From positions 5,270,001-5,334,000 of the forward strand of contig NC_064002.1 in assembly GCF_932276165.1 (NCBI RefSeq): a stretch of 64,000 nt of DNA, in the 5' to 3' direction. This DNA is from Plutella xylostella (Eukaryota > Arthropoda > Insecta > Lepidoptera > Plutellidae). The notes beneath the pieces were generated by a model, which worked only from the letters and a program-made list of their open reading frames with translations, was not told the origin of the DNA and did no database searches. Below, piece by piece: positions 12,901-20,329 of the stretch (the stretch's first letter is position 1; the number at the start of each line of letters is the position of its first letter). The translations under genes were made by a program, and so were the position numbers.

Positions 12901-15900
12901 TGTCTGAGGTGGATTAACATTCACTCTGACTCAAAAACGCTGTTTGTTACATCAAGGTACTAATTATCCACACATTCCTCAGAGCCAACCCCGCACCAGT
13001 GACCCCGACGCCGCCCGCCGCAGGGGGCCGCGACAAGCGCGTGTCGTTCCACGAGCGAGCGCCCGCCGCCGCGCCGCCGCCACCGACTACTGCGCCCCCT
13101 AGCGACGAGCCCGTGCCCGAGGCAGGGTCGTGTCTGGTGAGATACTTTATGAGCCTTACTCTTGTCGGTATAAGGTCACCGCACATATAAGCGTAACGTA
13201 AAGCGATCGCACGCAAGTAGAACGCAAGCTCGCGAATGCCAGGCTGGCAGAAGAAAAAGCGGTCCCTTTATGTTACGCTTGTATGTGCTAAGACCCATAG
13301 TTCCCGCGACCGCCGGGGGACAAGCGCGTGTCGTTCCACGAGCGCGCGCCCGCCGCCGCAGCCCGCCACCACGCCGCCTAGCGACGAGCCCGTGCCGGAA
13401 GCAGGCTCGTGTCTGGTAAGATACTTACTTATATTCCAGATTTAGACGGCCGACTGGTGTAGTGGTTAGTGACCCTGACTGCTATGCCGAAGGTCCCGGG
13501 TTCGATTCCCGGCTGGGGCAAATATTAGTTTAAAGACAGATATTTGTACTCGGGTCTTGGGTGTTGATATTTATATTTAGTAGTATGTATCTATCTATGT
13601 GTTTGTGTATCACAGGTTCTGCCTAGCTTGGGGTCGGATGGCCGTGTGTGAGATGTCCCCAAATATTTATTAATTCCTCTTCTTAAATTTAAGAGCCTTA
13701 GGCCCTTCTCCCATAACGATACGCCCACGCGACTCTTAGTCTCGGCGACTAGTCGCCGCGAGGTATCTCACATACATTTATATGGAGACTCTCATACTTC
13801 GATACTGGTAATCTACGCGTAAATGTACAGTCAGCTGCAAAAGTCGTTATTCAACAATTTTTGATATTCTCTGTGCCCATACAGAGGGCTTTTGGCGATT
13901 TATTGTGATAACCAATTTCTGACACTACATTTTGGTTAACCAACTAATAAAAGACGTGCACAGCGACTTCTGGAGTGTTATGGTGACAAGCTTATCATAT
14001 TAGAAAAGCTGTGCAGTGACTTTTTCCTTCTTATAGTGCATCGATGTTTTGCAACTTAGGATCTGTATAACGACTTTTGCAGCTGATTGTATGTGAGATA
14101 CTTAAATCCACCCTTTGTTCTTTTATTTGTGATATTTGTACAACAACTAAACTGCTCGTGTCCTTGCAGCGCTTCATCGAGGAAGCGGAGCACATGCTGG
14201 CGGCGCCCGCGTCCCCCGCCACCCCGCCGGCCCCCGGCGCGCCCCTCGCCGCGCACACGCCCGGCGTCATCGGCGCGCAGGAGGTCTACAGGTCAGTCTT
14301 CTACTTTATGTGATTTTTTTTTACATATACTCAGTAATAAGGGCCGTTGTGTTATTATCACTCGAGAGGCCGAGTGTTGAAATCTTGGCATGTACGGTCA
14401 GGTGCAGAGAAACCTGACCCCCCTCTCATCTTAACAATGCTTCTGAGGGGGGTCAGGTTTCTATGCCCCTTACTTTTATGTACTGATTAATTATTCTTCA
14501 AGTACCTGTAGTGAAGGAAAACATTGTAAGGAAACCTGCACGTGAAGAAACCTGCACATCTACCTAAGATTGTAGATGTGTAGCCTAAGTGCATTGTATT
14601 AATTACGAAAACGGCGATAGGACTCACTACAATGTGTTTTTTTTCGAACCCGACAAACTTTAAGGGTGTATTCTACGAGTGATTTCATCGAGAAAACACC
14701 CCCACATGTGGAGTCAAATCTCAATATTCTAGAAATGGCGGCCATTTTAAAGTTTTAGATCCTTAGTTTTCATAAAAATTCATATCTCGAGATTCAAACG
14801 GCTTACGGACATGAAATAAAATGCTTTTATCCGGGGGCGATTTTCAAAGTTATTCAAGTAAATGTAAATTTTTGCTGTTTTTTAGTGTCAAAAAACTAGA
14901 TTAGGTGCTTGTTACTTATTTTATGTAACTTTTTAGCAGTTTTGCATATTTTTATTCAATAGAGATGACATTTTGCGGATAAAAGCATTTTATTTCATGT
15001 CCGTAAGCCGTTTGAATCTCGAGATATGAATTTTTATGAAAACTAAGGATCTAAAACTTTAAAATGGCCGCCATTTCTAGAATATTGAGATTTAACCCCA
15101 CATATGGGGGATTTTTCTCGATGAAATTACTCGTAGTATCCCTCCTTAAAATTTGTCGGGTTCGAAAAAAAACACATTGTATATCACGTGAGACTGCGAC
15201 CTTGCGAGTCACCACTGACTACCCCTTCGGAGTTTATAGTCATGGGCATAAATATTATTATATACAGGGTGCTGAAATATTGATGTACCCACCCACCCGA
15301 AGTAGGGTGACAAGTTGTAGAATAAAAGCTGTTCAGAATGACCATCAGAGTCCCCTCTTTCGACTCAGTATACTACTTTTGCAATGCCCTGTAAACTAAC
15401 TAAACTAACTATGCCCCTTGCTGCAGAGACCCGCGCGCGCGGCGGCTGGCTGAAGCCCAGGCCCGAGCCCCGGCCGCGCCCGTGCCCGAGCACCTCTCCT
15501 TCAAGGAGAAGATGAAGATGTTCGCGCTGGAGTCGGGCGAGGCCTCCACGCCCAAGGACAAGGTGGGGTAGCGCCGCTTGTGATGTCACGCTGTGTTTGT
15601 GTGCCCTCCTATCATGTCTTCATTCAGTATTGAGGCTTTAGCCTTGTTGCGGTTAAAAGTTACTATCGCGGCGTCAGTGTCGCCGGAGCCGCTCCGCTCA
15701 AAAGTGTTCTTAAACATTTTTAGTAAAAATTTAAATTCTGTCGCCTCGATGCAGACTTTTTAGTATCAAGACAATACTGAATGAGGCGTTATAGGATGAA
15801 GACATTATGTTGTGTGAGTAGGTTACTCTAGTTAGCCGAAAAACGAACGTGAGTTGTCGTGCTTAGTGCATCTTAGCGAGACTTCGTTTTTCTCATACAA

Positions 15901-16561
15901 GAGTGACATTCTGGTGGATGTACCGTGTGCGGGTTTTCTTACTGATTGCTTAAACGAAAGTTAATGTTGAGGCTTGAAAAATAATTAGTTGGACGTTGGC
16001 CCACTCTTAGAAATCAGTATGGCATCTAGCGAGGTTTGATTGTTCACGTAAACGATAGGTAAGATAATTTGCACGTGGTCGGCTCATTTATACATAGTTA
16101 CACGCTTGGCTGTTTTGTCCTATTTGTTATTTGGTTTTGACTGTAGATTCCCAAAAGATGTTTCAATTTTAAATGTGTTATGATACAAAGTAGAATTGCG
16201 TATAAAATTGTTGAACTTGACTGGACGGTTTGACAAGTCAAAAGCTTTGTTCACAAAGGTTATGGCATGAATTGCATGGGTGTTGTTATAAGTTTAAATA
16301 ATGATTGTAATTATTTTTATTGTATTTGTATAATGCGTTTGAAGGTAATGACCACGAATGTTGCATCCCAGCTACATAGTAGAAAAGCACGCACTTGTAG
16401 TTTGAACGTTTTCGCTGCGCACGATATTTTTTAAAATCACCACAGTATTCGAAGTGTCAACATTTCCAGTCTCCTAAAGGCGTTAATTTAGGTATTAACT
16501 CCAAATTGTTTTTCAGGTTAAAATATCGCGCGCCCAGCGAGACATCGACGCTGTCCATTAA
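836..16561 (+). CDS. cno: Canoe/afadin, 3' part of the gene (14 exons in window)
   Basis: This is the adherens-junction scaffold that links Ras/Rap1, cadherin complexes and actin. Coding exons: 836-940, 1559-1664, 1831-2292, 2737-2828, 3072-3147, 3273-3486, 6311-6461, 6920-7037, 7462-7602, 12026-12162, 12983-13136, 14170-14291, 15427-15562, 16517-16561. Every junction has AG/GT borders and the phases fit throughout. The joined 2059 nt encode the last 685 residues. Identification rests on the conserved C-terminal tail: VIGAQEVYRDP, LSFKEKMKMFALESGE, TPKDKVKISRAQREID. The N-terminal RA, FHA, DIL and PDZ domains are not in the window. The visible part is mostly disordered: Q/N/H-rich, polyQ, Arg/Glu-rich helix (EREREQEARRAAARARR) and Pro/Ala-rich. 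Family recognition is from memory of the tail, not from a database search. Confidence 0.83.
1559..1664 (+). CDS. cno: cno exon (window exon 2)
   Basis: The acceptor is acgtttcccag and the donor is catcatcag|gtaacc. The first A completes the CG codon of the previous exon. The peptide is Ser/Asn/Pro-rich (SSLRSSNGSNRPQSAHFSP, then NNTEPAPDSPLLHHQ) and predicted to be disordered. It ends in phase 0. Confidence 0.78.
1831..2292 (+). CDS. cno: cno exon (window exon 3), Gln/Asn/His-rich
   Basis: The acceptor is tttcctacag and the donor is cttctacaa|gtaagt, giving 154 in-frame codons. After a short Ser-rich lead comes HQQQQLQQQMHQQQMQYP, then a long tract built from the degenerate unit QNQHLP/NQHM. 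The composition is prion-like (Q, N, H, P, M). The overlapping long antisense reading frame here is a shadow of the low-complexity sequence. Confidence 0.8.
2455..2625 (-). mobile_element. Degenerate RTE LINE 3' end
   Basis: catcatcatcgtcatcatcagcc followed by actggacataggcctc is the antisense of the RTE 3' terminus, whose coding strand ends in gaggcctatgtcca and (TGA)n. It resembles the intact copy at 8505-11760 but is strongly diverged and truncated to about 170 bp. Confidence 0.7.
2737..2828 (+). CDS. cno: cno exon (window exon 4)
   Basis: The acceptor is tacttcctcag and the donor is ccgcagag|gttagt. It encodes SQPGMQMSPPAHRAQSPTQH and then IYHNQNVQPQ, ending in phase 2 (AG). The composition continues the Q/P-rich disordered region. 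Confidence 0.78.
3072..3147 (+). CDS. cno: cno exon (window exon 5)
   Basis: The acceptor is gatgtttgcag and the donor is aagccacag|gtaata. It encodes RYEWHQPQPGPPSPQRSQPP followed by VAPKPQ and ends in phase 0. This small exon contains candidate SH3-binding proline motifs. Confidence 0.77.
3273..3486 (+). CDS. cno: cno exon (window exon 6), polyglutamine
   Basis: The acceptor is aatatttaacag and the donor is cctgacgacg|gtatga. It opens with SVRRPEMEQEEQQLQMQQLQ, continues as about 45 residues that are mostly Gln with scattered Met, Leu, His and Ile, and closes with PLNVTVQPDD. The Gln codons mix CAA and CAG. It ends in phase 1. Confidence 0.78.
3551..3672 (-). mobile_element. LINE 3'-end fragment
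   Basis: ctcactgctgggcaaaggcc followed by tcatcccgccatctccgtct and aggtcttccgcgcgac is the antisense of a common insect non-LTR (RTE-type) 3' end. It shares its start with the fragment at 719-793. It lies in the 2.8-kb cno intron. Confidence 0.55.
3747..4331 (+). mobile_element. Dispersed lepidopteran repeat with 12-bp terminal hairpin
   Basis: It starts agggttccgtag and carries the exact inverse ctacggaaccct at 4284-4295, followed by gcgagcccgactcgcacttg and gccggttttt. A (gtccgtct)n microsatellite sits at about 3799-3835. A degenerate copy with the same start (agggttccgtac) lies at 20411. No protein is encoded. I cannot assign a transposon superfamily. Confidence 0.6.
4370..4800. repeat. 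Degenerate interspersed repeat remnants
   Basis: Contains ttcccgcgagcttggcttcgg and ccgggataaaaagca, relatives of the repeats at 19640 and 21390. It also contains a segment (taagtgcattgtc, then cgcgacttatcacgtgagta) related to the flanks of the elements at 14600 and 49020. No gene is visible. Confidence 0.45.
4985..6274. mobile_element. 1.3-kb fold-back DNA element in cno intron
   Basis: Long inverted repeats of about 470 bp run inward from tacagggttattggtaag (4985) and are mirrored by cttaccaataaccctgta (ends 6274). The flanks are TA, so a TA target site is plausible. The arms meet near a copy of ggttgttttggccatatctt. The right arm is split by a second element at 5658-5870. The right end is only 36 bp from the acceptor of the cno exon at 6311. 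Confidence 0.8.
5658..5870. mobile_element. 213-bp MITE nested in the fold-back element
   Basis: It starts gagggcgcattctcacg and ends cgtgtgaatgagctct; the inverse of the latter is agagctcattcacacg, so the ends are imperfect inverted repeats. The interior has repeated acgattcgtgaa motifs in both orientations. It interrupts the right arm of the 4985-6274 element between gcttat and gttgacc. The flanks allow a TTA duplication, but one base is ambiguous. Confidence 0.65.
6311..6461 (+). CDS. cno: cno exon (window exon 7)
   Basis: The acceptor is ccatccacag and the donor is gcgagacg|gtgagt. It encodes EWYVASGSEPPTGSMYPAGA and PGRQGAPHNPWQ, then a charged helix REEREREQEARRAAARARR. It ends in phase 2. 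The 3' two thirds of this exon are duplicated directly downstream at 6487-6593. Confidence 0.8.
6487..6593 (+). pseudogene. Tandem partial duplicate of cno exon 6311-6461
   Basis: It repeats 6380-6486 (exon 3' part, donor and first intron bases) with few substitutions; the donor has changed from gtgagt to gtaggg. An AG at gtctagtcag could act as acceptor at 6487. If so, the copy reads in frame (APGRLGAPHNPWQREERERE) and ends in the same phase as the parent exon. It could be an alternative exon, a dead duplicate or an assembly artefact. Confidence 0.6.
6920..7037 (+). CDS. cno: cno exon (window exon 8)
   Basis: The acceptor is actattccag and the donor is caggaccag|gtacat. It encodes RDATISHLLSLAARTPAQNQ, then QLRALQLEREFERRATQQDQ, a probable helical segment that continues the charged helix of the previous exon. 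It ends in phase 0. Confidence 0.8.
7462..7602 (+). CDS. cno: cno exon (window exon 9)
   Basis: The acceptor is actccctacag and the donor is actgacacc|gtgagt, giving 47 codons. It encodes DESSDAQFSPGNKSPSPEPS, then a proline run and KSILKSPLNRADTNGYATDT. Several SP and SPxP sites are possible proline-directed kinase targets. The 4.4-kb intron that follows holds the hAT and RTE insertions. Confidence 0.8.
7637..8260 (+). mobile_element. hAT-superfamily transposon remnant (624 bp) with 8-bp TSD
   Basis: Perfect 8-bp flanks GTTAATAA lie at 7629-7636 and 8261-8268. The ends are imperfect inverted repeats sharing tgccacgaata. Both subterminal regions carry clustered ccgaatattcgg and ccgaatacc words, as expected for transposase-binding repeats. 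The interior keeps a piece of the hAT dimerization domain (next entry). The element is internally deleted and non-autonomous. Confidence 0.85.
7876..8079 (+). pseudogene. hAT transposase C-terminal dimerization fragment
   Basis: The frame from ATG 7876 to TAA 8077-8079 reads MADPYKWWSANKKQYPNLLK, a tract with TYLSSSGSSVYSE, and later KNAEMLSFIQHNL. This follows the hAT C-terminal pattern (WW..N...YP.L...A..YL....S...SER...LS......L.F...N). The catalytic core and BED finger are missing. It is a remnant inside the 7637-8260 element. Confidence 0.75.
8505..11760 (+). mobile_element. Full-length RTE-clade LINE with intact ORF
   Basis: About 3.25 kb, the usual RTE size. The 5' UTR-like start near 8505 (gtgtaagggttctaaac) is also found at the 5' end of the inverted copy at about 52745. 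The element ends in a (tga)n tail at 11731-11760, typical of lepidopteran RTEs. It sits inside an older RTE 3' remnant (11806-11895) in a cno intron, on the same strand as cno. Confidence 0.88.
8659..11733 (+). CDS. RTE endonuclease/reverse transcriptase, 1024 aa
   Basis: An uninterrupted ORF from ATG 8659 encodes an apurinic-like endonuclease followed by a reverse transcriptase. Endonuclease signatures in order: TYEYNARTLREDEK near residue 75, ILGLSEVRR, QVYAPTSAYSDTEVE, VMGDFNAKVG and GSDHRLLRG near residue 315. RT signatures: KNYRPISLLSHVYKLFSR, EQAGFRKGFSTIDHI, LAFVDYEKAFD (motif A), GVRQGDVISP (motif B) and LRFADDIVIMA (motif C, FADD) near residue 775. The C-terminus has WAGHICRRTDNRWGRRVLEW and GRPPARWTDDLRR, the conserved RTE tail. 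All catalytic motifs look intact, so the copy is young and possibly mobile; activity is inferred, not shown. Fragments of relatives occur at 22065, 43635 and 49909-52745. Confidence 0.9.
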   Translation: MGSSVTGTKSVALRSPTRIAMRLVHGGKHMAKSSMESHPKPRPPVPGSPTIPDYGSGLGNGRAGGAKNPRVTNGCHQRLQLATYEYNARTLREDEKMVELEVELSKIKWDILGLSEVRREGEDTMTLESGHMLYHREGDQLSQGGVGFLVNKTLVNNVVEISSVSNRVAYLVLKLTERYSLKVVQVYAPTSAYSDTEVEAVYEDISRAIKCTAKTQYTVVMGDFNAKVGVQECDEWRVGPHGFGSRNQRGQMLVDFLEREGLYLMNSFFEKQPQRKWTWASPDGRTKNEIDFIMTDKRHIFRDVSVVNRFKTGSDHRLLRGTLNINFKLERRRLVKSTLRPTLHQIRAGNTSFQRELQSRFESLETTTDIDADTIQIVKALREVSHRHFSMRSKSKESKLSSETLELMRQRREFPSAGDTSSELRVLNKRIKKLIRRDLRRSNTRAIEAAIEQNRGSKVFVQQLGRSHLTKLKSADGNIVASKPEVLAEIEGFYGQLYASHAQKYVAQLTDSRAPLIRHYTDDIPDVDIGEIRIALEQLKNNKAPGEDGITTELLKAGGIAILEQLQRLFNSVLHNGITPEAWSESVVVLFFKKGDKTLLKNYRPISLLSHVYKLFSRVITNRLAQKLDEFQPPEQAGFRKGFSTIDHIHTVRQIIQKTEEYNQPLCLAFVDYEKAFDSIETWAVLESLQRCQIDWRYIEVLRCLYNAATMTVQVQDHKTRPIQLQRGVRQGDVISPKLFTNALEDVFKTLDWKGHGICINGEYMSHLRFADDIVIMAESLQELSWMLSGLSAASRRVGLGMNLDKTKVMYNAHIKPEPVAVGEATIEVVQEYVYLGQTIRLGRSNFDKEAARRIQLGWAAFEKLRHIFSSAIPQSLKTKVFNQCVLPVMTYGAETWTLTVGLVHRFKVAQRAMERAMLGVSLMDRIRNEVIRQRTKVTDIAVKICKLKWQWAGHICRRTDNRWGRRVLEWRPRTGKRSVGRPPARWTDDLRRVAGSGWMRKAEDRVLWRSLGEAYVQQWMIIG
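11806..11895 (+). mobile_element. Older RTE 3'-end remnant
   Basis: gattggatgcagaaagct and gaggcctccgtccatcagtg, followed by ctataggctgaagataatga, match the last codons and stop of an RTE ORF with several changes. It lies about 45 bp past the (tga)n tail of the intact copy, which suggests that the young element inserted into or next to an old tail. Confidence 0.7.
12026..12162 (+). CDS. cno: cno exon (window exon 10)
   Basis: The acceptor is cattattccag and the donor is ccgcctac|gtaagt. It encodes SRADDSTSGLVSVSQSLGAL, then AVAEPPPPPERGSSFAVMAA and RAAPP, ending in phase 2. It is very GC-rich, and most of it is duplicated downstream at 12311-12436. Confidence 0.78.
12170..12600. repeat. Minisatellite of ~53-bp units enclosing a duplicated exon
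   Basis: The degenerate unit (gctacaacaagggttgaggt, then atttacaagatgttgcgaat and gttcaagt) occurs about twice before and about three times after the exon copy at 12311-12436. The pattern fits tandem duplication of a block of roughly 275 bp made of exon plus minisatellite units. Confidence 0.7.
12311..12436 (+). pseudogene. Tandem partial duplicate of cno exon 12026-12162
   Basis: Near-identical to the 3' four fifths of exon 12026-12162, including the gtaagt donor. It reads openly as SGLASVSQSLGALAVAEPPP and so on. It lacks a pyrimidine-rich acceptor; the only nearby AG (tattacgacag) would join in frame with the previous exon. Use as an extra exon is possible but unproven. Confidence 0.6.
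12983..13136 (+). CDS. cno: cno exon (window exon 11)
   Basis: The acceptor is cacattcctcag and the donor is tcgtgtctg|gtgaga. It encodes ANPAPVTPTPPAAGG, then RDKRVSFHERAPAAAPPPPT and TAPPSDEPVPEAGSCL, ending in phase 0. A shorter, frameshifted duplicate follows at 13305-13416. Confidence 0.78.
13305..13416 (+). pseudogene. Frameshifted partial duplicate of cno exon 12983-13136
   Basis: It repeats the DKRVSFHERAPAAA and SDEPVPEAGSCL coding text plus a donor (gtctg|gtaaga) about 287 bp downstream. A length change in the Pro/Ala tract puts the two halves in different frames: reading from DKRVSF reaches TAG at the agcgacgag site. It therefore cannot be used as a full exon and is a pseudo-exon. 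Confidence 0.65.
13447..13675 (+). mobile_element. tRNA-derived SINE (copy 2)
   Basis: The head has an A box (ggtgtagtggttagtgac) and a B box (gggttcgattcccgg) nearly identical to the copy at 283. The body has actcgggtcttgggtg and gcctagcttggggtcggatg and ends near ccccaaatatttattaa. It lies in the cno intron just after the frameshifted exon duplicate. Confidence 0.8.
14170..14291 (+). CDS. cno: cno exon (window exon 12)
   Basis: The acceptor is gtccttgcag and the donor is gtctacag|gtcagt. It encodes RFIEEAEHMLAAPASP, a Pro/Ala linker, and GVIGAQEVYR, a strongly conserved afadin/Canoe C-terminal motif. It ends in phase 2. Confidence 0.83.
14630..15179. mobile_element. 550-bp fold-back MITE with TA duplication (Tc1/mariner-like)
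   Basis: Inverted arms of about 215 bp start caatgtgttttttttcgaac and end ttcgaaaaaaaacacattg. They are flanked by TA at 14628-14629 and 15180-15181. The arms include ctagaaatggcggccatttt and gtccgtaagccgtttgaatc. No ORF of its own is credible. It is inserted in a degenerate interspersed repeat within the cno intron. Confidence 0.8.
15427..15562 (+). CDS. cno: cno exon (window exon 13)
   Basis: The acceptor is ccttgctgcag and the donor is aaggacaag|gtgggg. It encodes RDPRARRLAEAQARAPAAPV, then PEHLSFKEKMKMFALESGEA and STPKDK. This is the most diagnostic Canoe/afadin block. It ends in phase 0. Intron retention here would add only Val-Gly before a stop. Confidence 0.85.
16517..16561 (+). CDS. 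cno: cno terminal coding exon
   Basis: The acceptor is ttgtttttcag. It encodes VKISRAQREIDAVH and stops at TAA 16559-16561. It joins STPKDK to VKISRAQREID, the expected C-terminal end of the family. Confidence 0.85.
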   Translation, partial: VKISRAQRDIDAVH

Positions 16562-18580
16562 TTAATGACAAAACTATTGAAAATATTAAATAGTACGAAT
16601 GGTTCAATATAGGAGTGACGTGAATGAGATTACACTATTTGACAAGCCATAGCAAGAATGGTCAGCTAGAATTTGTAGTTAAAGTTAATAGATCAGGATA
16701 TAAATATGAGGGGGAACTTTATCATGTTCACTTTTTAACTTCATAATCTCGGTGACCATTCTCTCCTTGCTAAGACCACGGTATACACATGTATAAGGAC
16801 CCCTCCTTAATAGTATGTAAGGTTAATCCTAGTTTTAGCTAAATTATCATACAAAGTTATCTTCGTAAGGAATACTGAAAAATAGATTTTAAATTACATG
16901 TGGAATTCAATCCGTACTCGATTTTTCCACACTAACCAATGAAGAGTTGAAAGAGCTAAGATGTATAAAAATCTTATTAAATTACAATAAGATATTCTGG
17001 TACTGCTAATCTGCACATTTTAGCTAAGACTTGGTTCATCAAAACTGTCAAACTAACTGAAAAAATAAATGAGCCGAGGTCCGTAAATGATTGCCTTCAT
17101 GGAACACACACAGCACCAATTTACCCTGAATCGTAGCATATAAGAATTAAGTAATTTTTATATACTATTATATTTTTAATATATTCGATATAACAATAAA
17201 ATTTGAACATGTCGCCTTAGCAGCTAGTGCATTTTTGTCACTTTAAATATTATGTATAATGGACGAGGGCAAAGAAATCGGTCCTATTAAAAATATTAAT
17301 ATTAGCATGTTAAATAAGGAAATATGTAGCTGTGTTTTGGCACATTTATTATTTTGTTTGGAAATATCAAAATTACTGTGCCATGGTTATTATAAATTTA
17401 TATTTTATCGTTATCGATACAATATCTAAAAAAGCAGGCAACGTATAGAGGACCAATACATTATGTACCTAGAACTATGTGAACATGGAAACATACGCCT
17501 TGTTTATTATATTATGTAGTTAGTATCTGTAGTATGATAATATGTACGAACTATGATGAATAATAATATCTAACGCTATGCATGAATCGATTCTTGATTG
17601 GTCCAAATAAATTATATTATCTCAATAAGCTAAACAACACTATATCTACAGCTATATCTTTAATCTTCATTACATTCCAAAGAATATATTTCTTTACTCT
17701 ATTAATGTAAGACGCATTCCTATAGCTCTTCTGAAACCATCCCCTTGGTGTTTAACACTAGACTAATGGCCTTAAAATATAACTCGATTTATGTATTATT
17801 TAATAAGAAAATAAGTATTTACTTCTATTATTTAGATTCTTCAATAAAAATATTAACAAGAGCAATAAGTTATTGTGAAGCCTTCGATGTATATAAAAAT
17901 GTACTCTATAATATGCACATGATGTGCCAAACTCATGTTCTCACGGGACATGACTCAGAGAGGAGATTCCTTCCTGTAGACGACTGCAGTGACGCGGTCG
18001 CGCAGCGTTATTCTACGTATCAAGACCATTATATTGATATACTTAAATTAAGTTTTATTAGAATTGCATGAGATTTCATGAAACTGTCTAATTAGTTTTC
18101 GTAGGTATTCCCTTCATCATGATGGCACTTTGGTATCATCCGACGGCACCACTCACTTGTATATAAGTAGGTAGAGGAGTCCCCATGTGATTAAGACTTT
18201 TGTACACCTGTTTGTATATGTAAATGTTTATTTATAGATGAGATTTTATTGAAAGTGGACATTTATTAAGAGAGTGAAGGCCTATTATGATTATGAATGT
18301 AGTTAGTTTAGTTCCTGGGAACAGCAGTTCTCAATATTCACCCAACGATAGTCAATTAGCGATCAGAATGAGATTTATTTTTAAATGGAGTTTATTAAGT
18401 TGTAGCAACATTGTAAATAAGTATGTTAACAACTAGAGACGATTAGCTCCTGACGTAATATGCTTATGATTAAATAAAATTGGTATTATTACAACACAAA
18501 TTAAAAATGTATTGTTAATAACAGTACCTAATTATGTACTTCTTCTATATGAGAAAGCGAATAAACTGTATAATTAAATC
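16562..18580 (+). other. cno: cno 3' UTR with several poly(A) signals
   Basis: AT-rich, largely repeat-free sequence without a gene follows the stop. AATAAA hexamers lie at 17195-17200, 18473-18478 and 18560-18565. A T-rich stretch just after the last one (from 18583) fits a distal cleavage site near 18580. The extent is inferred. Confidence 0.5.
18560..18565 (+). terminator. Likely distal cno poly(A) signal
   Basis: AATAAA is followed about 18 bp later by a T-rich element (cgttttttatttcc). Earlier hexamers at 17195 and 18473 may give shorter isoforms. Confidence 0.4.
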
Positions 18581-19164
18581 AATCGTTTTTTATTTCCTAT
18601 CAAGAATGTGTCCTTTATTTATTAAATATACAGATGAAAGCCCACGCAAAGGGAACATTACTATTTCCAGAGAAGACCACCATGCATCGAAAAGAAAATC
18701 GCTATAAAGTGGCAGTGAGGGTAGGCTTATTTTTTCATTGGCTCGTTGAAAAACAAGTAAAAATTTGAATGTTATCACCATGGAAGTAATAAAAGTACTT
18801 ATTACTTTCATGGTTATCACTCATATGTACCTACTGGCTGGCTTGCATATAATCGTTATTGTACTACTGTGTGGCCTGTGTACAGAATGATGCAGAAGTG
18901 CTAAGTATATTAACTTAAAAAAGAACGATCTAGCAGCTCCTTGCAAATTCGCATTTAGTTTTCACTGCTCAAAATGTGTGAAAATCCTCCACTAGGACCT
19001 CTGCCGCATGAGTCAGGACACAGAACACCATTACATAGGAGTGCCTACGCTATATATTACCTATTATTCTTAACTAGCCATAGACAGCCAATACCTATAC
19101 GTTGACAGAGACAGGCGGCACGGGCGCCACAACATTTTGACCTCGACCTAATGCAATAAGTACA

Positions 19165-19315
19165 TATAGTGCCACAAACTTATCTGTTCCGGTGAGAGCG
19201 AACTAAATTGGTCCATATAATCTATGTCATGTCAATATGAAATTCATTAGTAAGTAATGAGGTATGGACCAATTTAGTTCGCTCTCACCGGAACAGATAA
19301 GTTTGTGGCACTATA
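19165..19315. mobile_element. ~150-bp hairpin MITE with near-perfect 50-bp TIRs
   Basis: tatagtgccacaaacttatc, continuing through tgttccggtgagagcgaact and aaattggtcca, is mirrored exactly by the right arm ending gtttgtggcactata. TA dinucleotides flank both ends. A spacer of about 40 bp separates the arms. The very high arm identity suggests a recent insertion. Confidence 0.85.
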
Positions 19316-19639
19316 ATTATGCTGATAACTGTACCTAATCCTCGAAAGGGTAGTCAAGGGGTGACTCGCAAGCGAGCCAACCGCTTTTCGTTGTACATTT
19401 GTACGCATGTGTAGATCGTGAGCCTATATACTCTCTGATTTTTAATTGGAAAGAATTCTGACATTTTATAAGTGATGCTACTAAAAAAGTTCTTTACCGA
19501 AAAAATTAAAAATTGCGATCCATTTCTGGGCAATAATTTTTTCTTAATATTTTTATACAAAAAGATAAATCTAAATATTTACTTGCTCAAGTAAACTAAT
19601 ACAAAAATAACAAATATTTCAATATAATAGCTGTTCCCG

Positions 19640-19860
19640 CGAGCTTCGCTTCGCCTTAATAAGTTTTCCCGTGGGAATTCCGCGATAAAAAGTAACATAT
19701 GTGTTAATCCAGGGTGTTAGCTAACTTCATTCCAAATTTCATTAAAATCGGTTCAGCCGTTTTGACGTGAAGAAATAACAAACATACACACATACATACA
19801 TACATACATACACATATACACTTACAAACTTTCGCATTTATAATATGAAGTAGGATCACG
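19640..19860 (+). repeat. Interspersed repeat with (acat)n tract
   Basis: Contains cgagcttcgcttcgcctt, gtgggaattccgcgataaaa and aaaatcggttcagccgtttt, then an acatacat microsatellite at about 19785-19815 and tcgcatttataatatgaag. This is a very common lepidopteran dispersed repeat, probably the 3' end of a retroelement. An inverted relative lies at 21385-21470. Confidence 0.6.
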
Positions 19861-20111
19861 ACTCACGACCCATGTATCGAATTAATTTTAATTGCTTTAT
19901 TTTATTCTTTAGCATGGCATCACTTCCTACTAAATTCAGGGATAATAAACCTTTTAAATCAATTTCAAAAAAAGATTGTCTATTCGGTAAGTACATATAA
20001 TATGTTCGGTATGTATGTAAGATTATTGGAACTGCACCATATTGACATATGACAATATACGAGTATTAGGGCTAATAAACAAATATTCAAAATTTTATAA
20101 ATGTTTATGTA

Positions 20112-20321
20112 CGGTGGCCTGCGCCTAAAAGTATACAGGCGGAGTTTTTAAAATAGCGATCCCTGATGATGAAGGGACCAGCACATCTGTTATAAATCCG
20201 GGGACGTGTTGTGTGTGATGTGTGTAGCAGTGGTGTTTATGTAGATGTGCTTGAGCAGCATGTGAGCTTGAGATCGCTATTTTAAAAACTCCGCCTGTAT
20301 ACTTTTAGGCGCAGGCCACCG
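20112..20321. mobile_element. 210-bp hairpin MITE with perfect ~50-bp TIRs and TA TSD
   Basis: It starts cggtggcctgcgcctaaaag and ends cttttaggcgcaggccaccg. TA lies on both sides (20110-20111 and 20322-20323). The arms extend through tatacaggcggagtttttaa and aatagcgat with essentially no mismatch. No coding capacity. Confidence 0.85.
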
Positions 20322-20329
20322 TACCTATG

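Noticed and set aside
15263..15395. Short MITE with tacagggtgc / gccctgtaa ends
   Set aside because: Ends match for only a few bases and no target duplication is visible.
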